NCBI GenBank assembly: GCA_016790435.1
Contig: JAEUPE010000266.1
Coordinates: 1 to 33,662 of the forward strand
Source of the DNA: Rubrivivax sp.
Lineage (GTDB): Bacteria; Pseudomonadota; Gammaproteobacteria; Burkholderiales; Burkholderiaceae_C
DNA length: 33,662 nt
Direction of reading: 5' to 3'
The notes under the pieces were generated by a model. The model was not told where the DNA came from, searched no databases, and saw only the letters and a list, made by a program, of their open reading frames with translations. Both the position numbers and the translations under genes were made by a program. Below, one piece after another: positions 19,958 to 29,200 of the stretch. Numbering within the stretch: the stretch's first letter is position 1; each line of letters begins with the position of its first letter.

Positions 19958-20760
19958 GCCACGCTCTCCCGCGTGCCGCCGTGCGCTGGCGGCGTGGGCG
20001 GCGTGGGCGAGCTCCCTGCGGCGAGTTCGCGCACCCATTGCGTGTGGCGCTCGCGCAGCAGCGCCATCGCCCGGGCGCGCATGAACACCACCGCGAAGGC
20101 ATAGGCCCAGCACGCGAACGTCATCAGCAGCATGGCCGTGAGCATGGTCTGCGCCATCTTCGGCGCGGCGGTCAGGCTGACGGTGGCGCCCTGGTGCAGC
20201 GTGTTCCACCACTTCACGGAGAAGTAGATGATCGGCACGTTGACGCTGCCCACGAGGGCCAGAAGCGCGCCGGCCTGGTCGGCACGGCGCGGGTCGTCGA
20301 TGGCGTTGACGAGTGCGATGAAGCCCAGGTACAGGAAGAGAAGCAGCAGTTCCGAAGTGAGGCGCGCGTCCCAGACCCACCACGTGCCCCAGGTGGGCTG
20401 GCCCCAGAGGGCGCCGGTGATCAGTGCCAGCGCCGTGAACAGGGCGCCCGTGGGTGCGATGGCGCGCGCCAGCACCGAGGCCATGCGGGCGTTGAAGGCC
20501 CAGCCGATGGCGGCCCAGAAAGCCATCGCCAGGTAAAGCAGCATCGACAGCCAGGCCGCCGGCACGTGGATGAAGATGATGCGGTAGCTCTCGCCCTGCG
20601 TGGCGTCGGTGGGCGCAACGAAGAAGCCGATGTACAGGCCCGCCGCCGCGCACACCAGCGCCACCGCCCAGAACCAGGGCAGCGACGCGCCGGCGAGCCG
20701 ATAGAAGCGCATCGGCGCGGCGAAGGTGAAGAGGCGCAGGCTGTCGGCGCGGGAATTCAT
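19954..20760 (-). CDS. ccmC: heme exporter/CcmE-loading protein CcmC
   Basis: CcmC attaches heme to CcmE at the outer face of the inner membrane. The product has about six spans and the tryptophan-rich motif TWGTWWVWDARLTSELLL. The two heme-ligand histidines lie in IIFIHVPAAW and WWNTLHQGATV. I start at ATG 20758-20760 (268 residues). An ATG three codons earlier (20769) is equally possible, and a start as far up as 20925 would add a long low-complexity Ala/Arg segment that does not look like CcmC. No clear Shine-Dalgarno sequence precedes any of them. It is separated from ccmB by 274 bases holding an FNR-like box, the only real gap in the operon. Confidence 0.95.
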   Translation of the reverse strand: MNSRADSLRLFTFAAPMRFYRLAGASLPWFWAVALVCAAAGLYIGFFVAPTDATQGESYRIIFIHVPAAWLSMLLYLAMAFWAAIGWAFNARMASVLARAIAPTGALFTALALITGALWGQPTWGTWWVWDARLTSELLLLFLYLGFIALVNAIDDPRRADQAGALLALVGSVNVPIIYFSVKWWNTLHQGATVSLTAAPKMAQTMLTAMLLMTFACWAYAFAVVFMRARAMALLRERHTQWVRELAAGSSPTPPTPPAHGGTRESVA

Positions 20761-20936
20761 CGTGGCCATGTGGACGGTGGCGGTGCCGCGGGCGGCTTCG
20801 GCGGGCCGGGCGGCCGGGGCAGCCAGGCCGCCGGCCGCCGCCGCGCACGCTCCCCGCTCGGACGGCCGCACCATGCGGTGCAGGCTGCGCATCTTAGGCG
20901 ATGGCCTCACGATGCGCGGCTGCAATTGGGCTTGCC

Positions 20937-20950
20937 TTGAATCAGGTCAA
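20937..20950 (-). promoter_or_regulatory. FNR/Anr-like box upstream of ccmC
   Basis: On the minus strand the site reads TTGACCTGATTCAA, eight of ten arm bases matching TTGAT-N4-ATCAA. It lies 177 bases before the chosen ccmC start in the gap after ccmB. A weaker relative (TTGACTTCGCGCAA on the minus strand, 20998-21011, seven of ten) lies 61 bases upstream. No convincing -10 follows at the spacing of a class II site; TAAGAT at 20896-20891 is the best candidate. FNR control of cytochrome c maturation is known in other Proteobacteria. Confidence 0.5.
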
Positions 20951-21034
20951 GTGAGAGTGCTTGCCAGGCGTTGCAGCAGGTGAGCGCTTGTCTCCGATTG
21001 CGCGAAGTCAAGCCCGGGTGGGCGCAGCCGAAGC

Positions 21035-21703
21035 TCAGGCCAGCGCGATGCGCAGGGCCGCCGCCGTGGCCGGCGGCGCCCCCACCAACGTGCCGATGAA
21101 GAGCGCAGCGAGCAGCGACAGGTGGCCGTCGACGGCCTGGCCTGCTTCCAGCGCCGACACGGCACCGGCACCGAAGATCAGCGCCGGCACCGCCAGCGGC
21201 AGGACGATGAGCAAATTCAGCAGCGCCCCGCTGCGCAGCCCGAGCGTCAGCGCCGCCGAGAGCCCGCCGAGCAGGCTGAGGATGGGCGTGCCGAGCATGA
21301 GCGTGGCGACGAGCAGGGCGATCGCCTCGCCCGGCAGCCCGAACATCAGGCCGATGAGCGGGCTCACCGCCACGAGCGGCAGACCGTGCGTGAGCCAATG
21401 CGCGACGGACTTGCCGAGCGCGAGCAGCCAGGCGGGCTCGGGTGCGAGCAGCAACTGGTCGAGCGAGCCGTCGGCGTGGTCGGAGCCGTACATCGGTGCC
21501 AGCGACAGCATGGCAGCCAGCAGCGCGCCCACCCACAGCACGCCGGGCGCGATGTGGCGCAGCGTCTGCGGTTCCGGCCCGACGCCGAGCGGAAAGAGGC
21601 TGGCGGCGACGACGAAGAAGACCACGGGCAACAGCGCTTCCACCGGCCGGCGCGCCGCCAGGCGCAACTCACGCGCCAGCACGGTGGCGAAGAAGCCGCT
21701 CAT
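21035..21703 (-). CDS. ccmB: ABC transporter permease CcmB
   Basis: CcmB is the membrane subunit paired with the ATPase CcmA in the CcmABCD complex. The 222-residue length equals that of other CcmB proteins. It begins MSGFFATVLARELRLAARRP with a cytoplasmic amphipathic segment, then six hydrophobic helices. The family sequence DHADGSLDQLLLAPEPAWLL occurs at about residues 73-92. The ATG 21701-21703 overlaps the ccmA stop by four bases (ATGA). Confidence 0.95.
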   Translation of the reverse strand: MSGFFATVLARELRLAARRPVEALLPVVFFVVAASLFPLGVGPEPQTLRHIAPGVLWVGALLAAMLSLAPMYGSDHADGSLDQLLLAPEPAWLLALGKSVAHWLTHGLPLVAVSPLIGLMFGLPGEAIALLVATLMLGTPILSLLGGLSAALTLGLRSGALLNLLIVLPLAVPALIFGAGAVSALEAGQAVDGHLSLLAALFIGTLVGAPPATAAALRIALA

Positions 21704-22413
21704 CGCTGCGAGACGCCAGCGGACACGGACGCGGCGGGCGGCGGGCCGCTCGGCGCCCGCCCTTGGCGCGCCTCGGGAAGCGTGACCACACGCGGCGCCG
21801 GACGCAGGCGGTCGATCTGCTGATGGCTCGTGAAGAGCACGCAACCGCCCGCCGCGGCAATGGCGGCGAACAAGCCGGCCAGGCGGTCGATGCCGTCATC
21901 GTCGAGCGCATCGAACGGCTCGTCGAGCAGTGCCAGCGCCGGCTTCGGCGCCAGCGCCAGGCGGGCCAGCGCCACGCGACGGCGCTGCCCCTGGCTCATG
22001 GTGCGAACGGCCCGCCGCGCGAGCGCGCCCACGCCGAGTGCAGCGAGTGCCGCCTGCACCTCGCTCGGGGTGGCGGGCGTGCCCGCCAGGCGCGCCGAGA
22101 AGCCGAGCGACTCGGCGGCGGTCAAATCGTCCTTGAGCGCATTGGCATGCCCGAGATAGAGCAGCTGGCGGCGCCACCCCGGATCGACGGCCTTGATGGG
22201 CCGACCGCCGAGCTGCAACTCGCCCGCCGCCGGCATGCCGAGCCCGGCCAGGGTGCGCAGCAGCGTCGTCTTGCCGCGGCCGTTGGCACCGCGCAGCCAG
22301 ACGATCTCGCCTGGCGCGAGACGCAACTCGAGCCCGTCGAAAAGAGCTCTCTCGCCGCGCTCGCAGCGCAGGCCGATCGCCTCCAGGGGCGGCAGGGGGG
22401 GCCAGTCGGACAC
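21700..22413 (-). CDS. ccmA: ABC transporter ATP-binding protein CcmA
   Basis: CcmA hydrolyses ATP to release holo-CcmE from CcmC. The nucleotide-binding domain is complete: Walker A RGANGRGKTTLL at about residues 41-52, signature MSQGQRRRVALARLAL, Walker B ALLDEPFDALDDDG and the switch His in LFTSHQQ. No ATG is suitably placed; GTG 22411-22413 gives 237 residues starting MSDWPPLPPLEAIGL. A GTG at 22539 would add 42 residues unlike any CcmA. No ribosome binding site is obvious. It is the first gene of the ccm operon and faces the caspase gene across 173 bases. Confidence 0.94.
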   Translation of the reverse strand: MSDWPPLPPLEAIGLRCERGERALFDGLELRLAPGEIVWLRGANGRGKTTLLRTLAGLGMPAAGELQLGGRPIKAVDPGWRRQLLYLGHANALKDDLTAAESLGFSARLAGTPATPSEVQAALAALGVGALARRAVRTMSQGQRRRVALARLALAPKPALALLDEPFDALDDDGIDRLAGLFAAIAAAGGCVLFTSHQQIDRLRPAPRVVTLPEARQGRAPSGPPPAASVSAGVSQR

Positions 22414-22548
22414 GTTGCGGGGAAGAGGGTGCCGGCTCGAAACTCGTCGCGCGGCGCCTTGCACTGACTCTGCGCTGATCGCCGGATCGCGGGTGCGGAC
22501 GGTAACACCGGTCCGACCACCCCCTTCGGGGCGTCCCACGGGCAGCGG

Positions 22549-22577
22549 TTGTCCGCGCCCGCGGGCCCGCCTAGGAT
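22549..22577 (+). promoter_or_regulatory. sigma-70-like promoter of the caspase gene
   Basis: TTGTCC (22549-22554), a 17-base spacer and TAGGAT (22572-22577), each matching the consensus in four of six bases. The start codon is ten bases after the -10, so the transcript would have a leader of only two to four bases, and no Shine-Dalgarno sequence is present. Confidence 0.45.
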
Positions 22578-22586
22578 CGGCCCATC

Positions 22587-25500
22587 ATGAGCCCCCCCTC
22601 CATTCAGGCCGCCGCACGTGTGCGCAGCGCTCTCGCGCGGCGCGCCGCCGCCACGCTGCTGGCCTCGGCGCTCGCCGCGCTCGCCGGTTGGGGCGCGGTG
22701 GTGGAACCGGCCCTGGCCCAGGCGCCGGCGCAGGAGGCGGCGCTGCGCCCGCTGCTCGCGGTGGAGAACGGTGGCCACAGCGCACCGATCCGCCGCATCG
22801 ATGTTTCGGCCGCACGCGGCCTGGTCGTTACCGCCTCCGACGACCGCACCGCGCGCGTGTGGGACCTCGGCAGCGGCGCACTGCGCCACGTGCTGCGCCC
22901 GTTTGCCTTCGGCGCCGAAGGCGGCCGGCTGTACGGCGTGGCCATCCATCCGCAGGAGCCGCTGGTGGCGGTGGCCGGCACGACGGGTGGCCCCATCACG
23001 GGCCAGGCCGCGAGCGGCCCCGCGCACCCGCACCTGATCTATCTTTTCGACCTCGCATCGGGCGCGCTGCACTCGACCATCGACGCCCGCGCCGGGGACA
23101 TCCGCAAGCTCGCCTGGTCGGCCGACGGCCAGGTGCTCTTCGCTGGCTACAACGGCACGCATGGCGTGCGTGCCTTCGCGCGCGACGGCCGCGAGCTGCT
23201 CGACGATCGCACGTCCGGGCCCGTGTTCGGCCTCGCCACGCACGCCAACGGCCTGGCCGCCGCCGTGGGCCTGGACGGCGCGTTGCGTCTCTATCGCATC
23301 GCCGCCGGCGGGCGCGCCGTCGAGCGGGCGGCCACGGCCAACCTGGGCTCGCGGCGGCCGGCCGGCGTTTCCTTCAGCCCCGACGGGCGCCAGCTCGCGG
23401 TGGCCTTCGCGGCGCGCGGCGAAGGCGTCGAGTTCTTCGACGCCGCGACGCTGCAGTCGGCCGCCCGCATGGCGGCGCCCGCGTCATATGCCGGCGACTG
23501 GCGCGTACTCGCCTGGAGCGCCGACGGCCGCACGCTGGCGCTGGCCGGCACGGCGCACTCGCGAGACGTGCGGTTTCCGGTGCTCGGCATTGATGCCGCT
23601 GCGCGGAGCGCAGGTACCAGCACGGAGGTGGCCTCGGACAGCATCACCGACCTCGTCGCGCTGCCGGGCGGCGGCTTCGGCTATGCGAGCTTCGACGGCT
23701 CGTGGGGCACCGTCGGCGTGCCCGGCCAGGCTCAGCCGCGGCGCGTGGGCTCACCGGTGCTGGCGGTGCGCGGCAACATGCCGCTCGATCTGGAGATCGC
23801 CGCCGACGGGCAGGCGGTGCGCTGGGGCCAGCGCGGGCCCGGGCGCGGGCTGGCCTTCGCCTTCGATCGACGCCGCCTCGTTGCCGGCCAGGCGCTCGCC
23901 GGCGTGAGCCTGCGCGAGCCGGACACCCGGGCCGGCGGCCTGAGCGTGGCCACCGACTGGCTTCTCGACGGGCGGGCGCCCGTCGTCGGCGGGCGGCCGG
24001 TGGCGATGGCCCAGGACGAACGTCCCCGCGCGGTCGTCGTGTTGCGCTCGCAGCCGGCGGCGGCTGTCATCGGAACGAATCGCGCACTGCACCGTGTCGA
24101 CGCTTCGGGCCAACTTGCCTGGCGCGTGCCGGTCGACACCGAAGTGCGGGCTGTCAATGCCAGCGCCGATGGCCGCCTGCTGGTGGCCGCGATGGCCGAT
24201 GGCACCTTGCGTTGGCACCGCGCCAGCGACGGCCAGTTGCTGCTGTCGTTGCTGGCGCAGGAAGACGGCCGCTGGGTGGCCTGGACGCCGAGCGGCTTCT
24301 TCGACGCCAGCGCCGGCGCCGACCGCATCGTCGGCTGGGCGCTGGCTCGTGGCACGTCGCAGGCAATGGACTTCTACTCGCTGGCGCGCTTCCGCGACCA
24401 GTTCAACCGCCCGGACATCATCGACGCCGTGCTCGCCACCGCCGACGAGAAGACCGCGCTGGCGCAGATCGCCGCCCGCGCCGAAGCCGAGCGCGTCGCG
24501 TTGCAGCAGGAGGCGGCGCGCCAGGCCGAGGCCGCTCGCCAGGCTGAACGCGAAGCTGCGGCGCGCGCCGAGCGCGCCCGCGTCGCCACGCAGCAGGAAG
24601 CGGAACGCCGCGCCGCCGCCGAGCGCGCGGCCCGCGAGGCCGCCGTAGCCGCCGAGCTCGCCCGCCAAGCCGAGGCGGCGAGGCTGGCGAGCATCGCCCA
24701 GGCGCGCGCCCAGGCCGAGCGCGAGGCGGCTGCGCAGGCAGCGGCGCGCGCCGAGGCCGAGTCGCGCGCCGCGGCCGAGCGCCAGCGGCAGGAGCGCGAC
24801 GCCGCCGTGGCCGCGGAACGCGAGCGCCAGCGCCTCGAGGCCGAGCGGCTGGCCGCCGAGCAGCAGGCGCGCGAACGTGAGCGCATCGCCCAGGAGGCGG
24901 CGCGCGAGGCTGAAGAGCGCCGCCGCGCCCAGGCGGCCCGGCAGGCGCTCGCGGCGTTGCGGGCCGCCGAGTTTCCGCCGGCGATGCAGGGCGTCGGCGA
25001 GCCGCGCCTGAAGGCGGCCGGCAACCTCGTGACGCTGCCCTTCGCGCTGCATTCGCACTCGGTGGCCGGCGACGTCGACCTCACGGTGCGGGTGGCGGGC
25101 CGTCCGTCGCTGCCGCGCGAGGTGGTGATGCCCAAGTCGCTGAACGGGCTCACGCAGGGCTTCGCCCGCGTCGAGCTGCCGGTGGCCGACGGCGTCAACC
25201 CACTGGCAGTGGAGATCATCGCCAGCAACCGCTACGGCCACTCCGAGCCGCTGGCGTTCATCATCGAACGCGAGCTGCCGCCACCACCACCCGGCGGCTG
25301 GCCCGGCGATCTCTACGTGCTCTCCATCGGCGTGGCCGAGTACGCGCGGACCGAGTACCGGCTCGGCCTCGCCGCCAAGGACGCGGCGGACTTCGCCGCC
25401 GCGATGAAGCGCCAGGAAGGCCGCCAGTACCGCCGCGTGATCGTGCGCACCCTCACCAACGCCGAGGCGACCAAGGCCGCCATCCTGCGCGAGTTCGAGT

Positions 25501-26042
25501 GGCTGCGCACCAGCGTCACGCCCACCGACACCGCCATGCTCTTCGTCGCCGGCCATGGCGTGAACGACACGCAAGGGCAGTACTTCTTCATGCCGCATGA
25601 CGCACAGCACGAGCGGCTGGCGACCACCGGTGTGCCGCAGGCGGCCATCGTCTCCACGCTGGCACAGATCCGCGGGCGCACGCTGATGTTCATCGACACG
25701 TGCTTCGCGGGCAATGCCTTGGGTGCACTGCACAAGGCGCCAAAGAAGACCGAGCGCCTCATCAACGACCTCTCTGCGAGCGAGAACGGCGTCGTCGTCT
25801 TCGCCTCCAGCACCGGGCAGGAAGAGTCGCTGGAAAAGGACTCGTGGGGCAACGGCGCGTTCACCAAGGCGCTGCTCGAGGGCCTGTCGGGGCGCGCCGA
25901 CTTCATGCGCGCCGGTCGCGTCACCTACGCCGCGCTGAACCTCTTCGTCTCGGAGGAGGTGTCACGCCTCACCGAGGGCAAGCAGCGCCCGGTGTTCATC
26001 TCTCCGCGTGGCGTGCCCGACTTCGCGCTGGCGCGGCTGTAG
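22587..26042 (+). CDS. exported WD40-coiled coil-caspase (peptidase C14) protein
   Basis: The 1151-residue product has a likely signal peptide (hydrophobic AAATLLASALAALAGWGAVV, cleavage near ALAQA). Residues 50-600 form a WD40-type propeller (HSAPIRRIDVSA, ASDDRTARVWDLGSG, KLAWSADGQVLF, SFSPDGRQLAVAF, VNASADGRLLVAAMADGTL). Residues 622-796 are an Ala/Glu/Arg-rich coiled coil. A beta-rich Ig-like segment and a poly-Pro hinge follow, then a caspase domain from residue 909 (LYVLSIGVAEYA). The catalytic dyad is visible: His990 in FVAGHGVND and Cys1039 in FIDTCFAGN. Prokaryotic caspase homologues (orthocaspase/metacaspase-like) usually cleave after Arg/Lys. Export to the periplasm is inferred from the signal alone. 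It faces the ccm operon and precedes the multiheme lipoprotein gene by 248 bases. Target and trigger are unknown. Confidence 0.9.
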   Translation: MSPPSIQAAARVRSALARRAAATLLASALAALAGWGAVVEPALAQAPAQEAALRPLLAVENGGHSAPIRRIDVSAARGLVVTASDDRTARVWDLGSGALRHVLRPFAFGAEGGRLYGVAIHPQEPLVAVAGTTGGPITGQAASGPAHPHLIYLFDLASGALHSTIDARAGDIRKLAWSADGQVLFAGYNGTHGVRAFARDGRELLDDRTSGPVFGLATHANGLAAAVGLDGALRLYRIAAGGRAVERAATANLGSRRPAGVSFSPDGRQLAVAFAARGEGVEFFDAATLQSAARMAAPASYAGDWRVLAWSADGRTLALAGTAHSRDVRFPVLGIDAAARSAGTSTEVASDSITDLVALPGGGFGYASFDGSWGTVGVPGQAQPRRVGSPVLAVRGNMPLDLEIAADGQAVRWGQRGPGRGLAFAFDRRRLVAGQALAGVSLREPDTRAGGLSVATDWLLDGRAPVVGGRPVAMAQDERPRAVVVLRSQPAAAVIGTNRALHRVDASGQLAWRVPVDTEVRAVNASADGRLLVAAMADGTLRWHRASDGQLLLSLLAQEDGRWVAWTPSGFFDASAGADRIVGWALARGTSQAMDFYSLARFRDQFNRPDIIDAVLATADEKTALAQIAARAEAERVALQQEAARQAEAARQAEREAAARAERARVATQQEAERRAAAERAAREAAVAAELARQAEAARLASIAQARAQAEREAAAQAAARAEAESRAAAERQRQERDAAVAAERERQRLEAERLAAEQQARERERIAQEAAREAEERRRAQAARQALAALRAAEFPPAMQGVGEPRLKAAGNLVTLPFALHSHSVAGDVDLTVRVAGRPSLPREVVMPKSLNGLTQGFARVELPVADGVNPLAVEIIASNRYGHSEPLAFIIERELPPPPPGGWPGDLYVLSIGVAEYARTEYRLGLAAKDAADFAAAMKRQEGRQYRRVIVRTLTNAEATKAAILREFEWLRTSVTPTDTAMLFVAGHGVNDTQGQYFFMPHDAQHERLATTGVPQAAIVSTLAQIRGRTLMFIDTCFAGNALGALHKAPKKTERLINDLSASENGVVVFASSTGQEESLEKDSWGNGAFTKALLEGLSGRADFMRAGRVTYAALNLFVSEEVSRLTEGKQRPVFISPRGVPDFALARL

Positions 26043-26091
26043 CCACCGCGCCGCGAGGGCTGGGCGGGCTCCCCACTGCCGCCTTCCGGCG

Positions 26092-26111
26092 CGCCCGGAC
26101 GGCGCCGGGCG
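26092..26111 (+). terminator. hairpin after the caspase gene
   Basis: CGCCCGG, a six-base loop and CCGGGCG form a perfect 7-base-pair stem 50 bases after the stop, followed by TCCCCTCT rather than a T-run. It is a possible weak terminator separating this gene from the next one. Confidence 0.3.
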
Positions 26112-26191
26112 TCCCCTCTGCTGCGGAGCGGCGGCCCTTTCCCGTCGGCACACACCTTTGCAGGGGAGTCCGCCGGCGGGACATCTGCCTT

Positions 26192-26208
26192 AAGCTTTGC
26201 CAAAGTTT
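26192..26208. promoter_or_regulatory. 17-base inverted repeat before the multiheme lipoprotein gene
   Basis: AAGCTTTG-C-CAAAGTTT is a near-perfect palindrome with one mismatch, standing out as A+T-rich in the 248-base gap. TTGCCA within it matches a -35 in five of six bases, but no clear -10 follows. Downstream (26249-26284) are short self-pairing runs, GGCA/TGCC and GCCA/TGGC, the last close to the ribosome binding site. Confidence 0.35.
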
Positions 26209-26278
26209 CGTAACCGGCGGTGACTGTCGGTGTCGTCCGCTTGGTGACGGCAGGACTGCCAGCCAATGGCTTGGCCCT

Positions 26279-26284
26279 AGGAGG
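26279..26284 (+). promoter_or_regulatory. strong ribosome binding site (AGGAGG)
   Basis: A perfect AGGAGG six bases before the GTG at 26291 fixes the start of the giant lipoprotein gene, even though the frame stays open for nearly 600 bases further upstream. Confidence 0.85.
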
Positions 26285-26290
26285 CATCCC

Positions 26291-29200
26291 GTGAAGTACC
26301 GCGCCCCTGTTCTCGCCCCGATCGCCGCGCTCGTGATGCTGGCGCTCGGCAGTTGCGGTGGTGGCGGCGGCGGTGAAGCCGGCGAGACGCCGCCACCCGT
26401 GGAGCTGGGTGTCTTCACCGGCTTCAGCGATACCGGCAACCTGAACTGGGAGAGCACCGGCGGCGGCGACGGCGGCGGCGTGGGCGACGGCGGCGCCTCC
26501 GGCGACGGTGGCGTGGGCGCTGGTGGCGACTTCGGGCAGTTCCGCGGTGCCAACGTCTGTGTCTTCCTGGACAACGGCACCCAGCTCGGCTGCGCGGTCA
26601 CCGACAACGTGAAGGGCATGGTCACGATCAAGCCCGGTCGCGACTACAGGGGCGGCCTACGCATCGAGCTGTCGGGCACGCCGACGGCCACTTACTACGA
26701 AGAGGGCCGCGACACCTTCGTCCCCTTCCCTGCCGATCGCAAGATCCGTGTCTGGGTGCCCGCCATCTCACGCAACATCGGCATCACGCCGTTCACCGAG
26801 GCCGCCTACCGCATGCTGACGGAAGGCACCGCGCCCGAGAGCGCGGGCACCAGCCCGACCAAGGAGCAGATTCGCGCCGCCAACGAGCGCGTGCGGCAGG
26901 CGCTGAACGAGCATTTCCCGTCGGCGCTGCATGTCGACGACATCGCGCGGCTGCCCTTCATCAAGAGCCAGAGCCTGCCGGCAGGCTCGATGGGCACCGA
27001 CCCGCGCGGCCGCTACGGCCTCGTCAACGGCGCGTTCTCCAAGCAGGCCTCGTTCCACAACGGCGACTCGGCGACGCCCACGCTGGATGCCGTGCGCCAA
27101 TTGGCCGAGGACATGCTGGATGGCCGCATCGATGGCCGCAACGGCGACCAGCCGGCTGGCCTGGCGGGCGCGCGCACCTACGACCCGAACACGCTGACCG
27201 GCGAACTGAGCTCTGCACTCGCCGAGCAGGCAGCGCGCTTCGGGGCGCAAGAGGCGCTGGACGTGCTGCCCAAGGTGCTGAACTTCGGCAACGTGCGCTA
27301 TGAGGGCTATCTCTTCGATGGCTCCATCAGCAAGGCCGGCAACGCCAACAGCACGGTGGCCGGCTGGGTGGCGGAGAACACGAAGGGCTTCAGCACCGGC
27401 CAGCAGTTCGATCGTCTCCCGGGGCGGCGGGCGCTGGCACTGTTTGGCAACAACGGCCACGGCGGCGGCTTCTACAAGGCCGACGCACTTGGGCCTCGGC
27501 ACAAGATCTATGCCATCGGCGACAACGTCAACGGCGAACTCGGCCTGGGCACGCGCACGAAGACCGATGCGCAGGCCCTGGAGGTCACGTTGCCGGGCGC
27601 GCCTTCACACATCGTCGGTGGTTTCGCGCACACATTGGCGCGCATGGCCAACGGCACGGTCTGGGCCTGGGGCGACAACAGCTTCGGGCAACTCGGGCAG
27701 AACGACGCCGGGCTTGCGAACTCGCTGTCGCCGGTGCAGGTGACCCTGCCGGTGGCTGCCGTTGCTGTGGCGGCGGCCAACACCACCTCTTTTGCGCTCG
27801 GCGCCGACGGGAAGGTCTACGCCTGGGGCGCCAACGGCGGCTTCGGCCTGCTGGGCAATGGCTCGGCCGACGGCGTGGCGCTGGCCCCGATTGAAGTGGC
27901 GGGCCTGAGCAATGTCGTCCAGATCTCCGCCCGCGACAACGATGTCGTGGTGCTGCGGCATGACAACACCGTGTGGCACTGGGGCAGCCATCCGGCCGAC
28001 GAGAGCGCCTTCGTGCCGGGTGACCCGGCCGCCCCCTATCTGGGCGGCACGCGAAGCCCGGTGCAGATCAACGGCCTGCCCGCCGGCGTGGCGGTGCGCA
28101 AGGTGCTCACCGAGCAGGGGCTGTTCGCGGCGCTGCTGGCCAACGGGCATGTCTACACCTGGGGCGTGCATTTCGACATCACGGCCGGTCAGGTTCTGCG
28201 CAACCCCAGCACGCTGAACGCCACGCGCATGCTGGGCCTGCCGCCGCTGCGCGACATGATGCCCGGCGGCTTCCAGGGCTACGGCGCGCGTGCTTTCGAC
28301 CGCCTCACCGGCATGGGCGTGGACTACGGCGGCGGCATGTGGAAGATCCGCGGCCGCGTCGGCGAGGTCTTCGACCCCGAGACCGAGGCTACGCGCTCGG
28401 CGCAGCGTCGGCCGCAGGGCCAGGGCCCTCGCGTGGATTGCGAGTCATGCCACACCTTCCTGGACCAACCGCTCGCGGAAATCAAGGCCGCGTCGCGGCA
28501 GCCCACCAGCGGCCCGGAGTGCATGCCGCCCACGACGGTGCACGGCGGCATCACGGCTTCGCTGATCCACGCCGAGACCGACTGCGTGCAGTGCCACAAC
28601 CCCGCGCGCATGAACTACCCGGTGACCACGCCGAGCGGCATGATGCCGTTCGCGGCCAATGGCGGCTGGCCCGATTGCGCCAAGCCCGCTGGCTTGCCGA
28701 ACCGTTCGTCGATCCCGCCGGCGATCCTGAGCAACTCCTGCGAGGTTCCGCCCAACCACGTCTTCACGCCTCCAGGCACGGTGTGCGCAAGCTGCCACAA
28801 CAGCGTGGTCGCACGGCCGCTGCGCGATCTGCCCGCCGCCTGCGCGCAACCGCGCGCCAACGAGTTACCCACCCTGCCGACCAAAGCCACCATCAGCGGC
28901 GCGTTCGCGACCACGGGCACGCAGATCGCCGCCGGCAGCGTCACCTCGGCTGCGCGGCACGAGCTTCGCGGCACCTTGTCGGCACCGCTGGCCGCCGGGC
29001 AGTCGTTGACCATCGAGCGCAATGGCAGCGCCATCGGTGCCGCGACAGTCACCGGTACCGGGTGGTCGCTCGCCGTGTCTTCTTCGCCCGAGGGGGCCGT
29101 GACCTATCGCGCGCAGGTGGTCACTACCACCGGCTTCGGCGCCTTCAGCAACGTGCTCACCTTCACTGTCGACTCCGTACCGCCAGCGGCGCAAGCCAGC

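Noticed and set aside
25700..26290. In-frame upstream extension of the giant lipoprotein gene into the caspase gene
   Set aside because: It overlaps the caspase catalytic region in another frame and has Arg-rich nonsense composition; the GTG at 26291 with AGGAGG and lipoprotein signal is the real start.
26192..26290. Cyclic-di-GMP or other known riboswitch in the leader of the giant gene
   Set aside because: Short hairpins are visible but I could not match any known riboswitch core.
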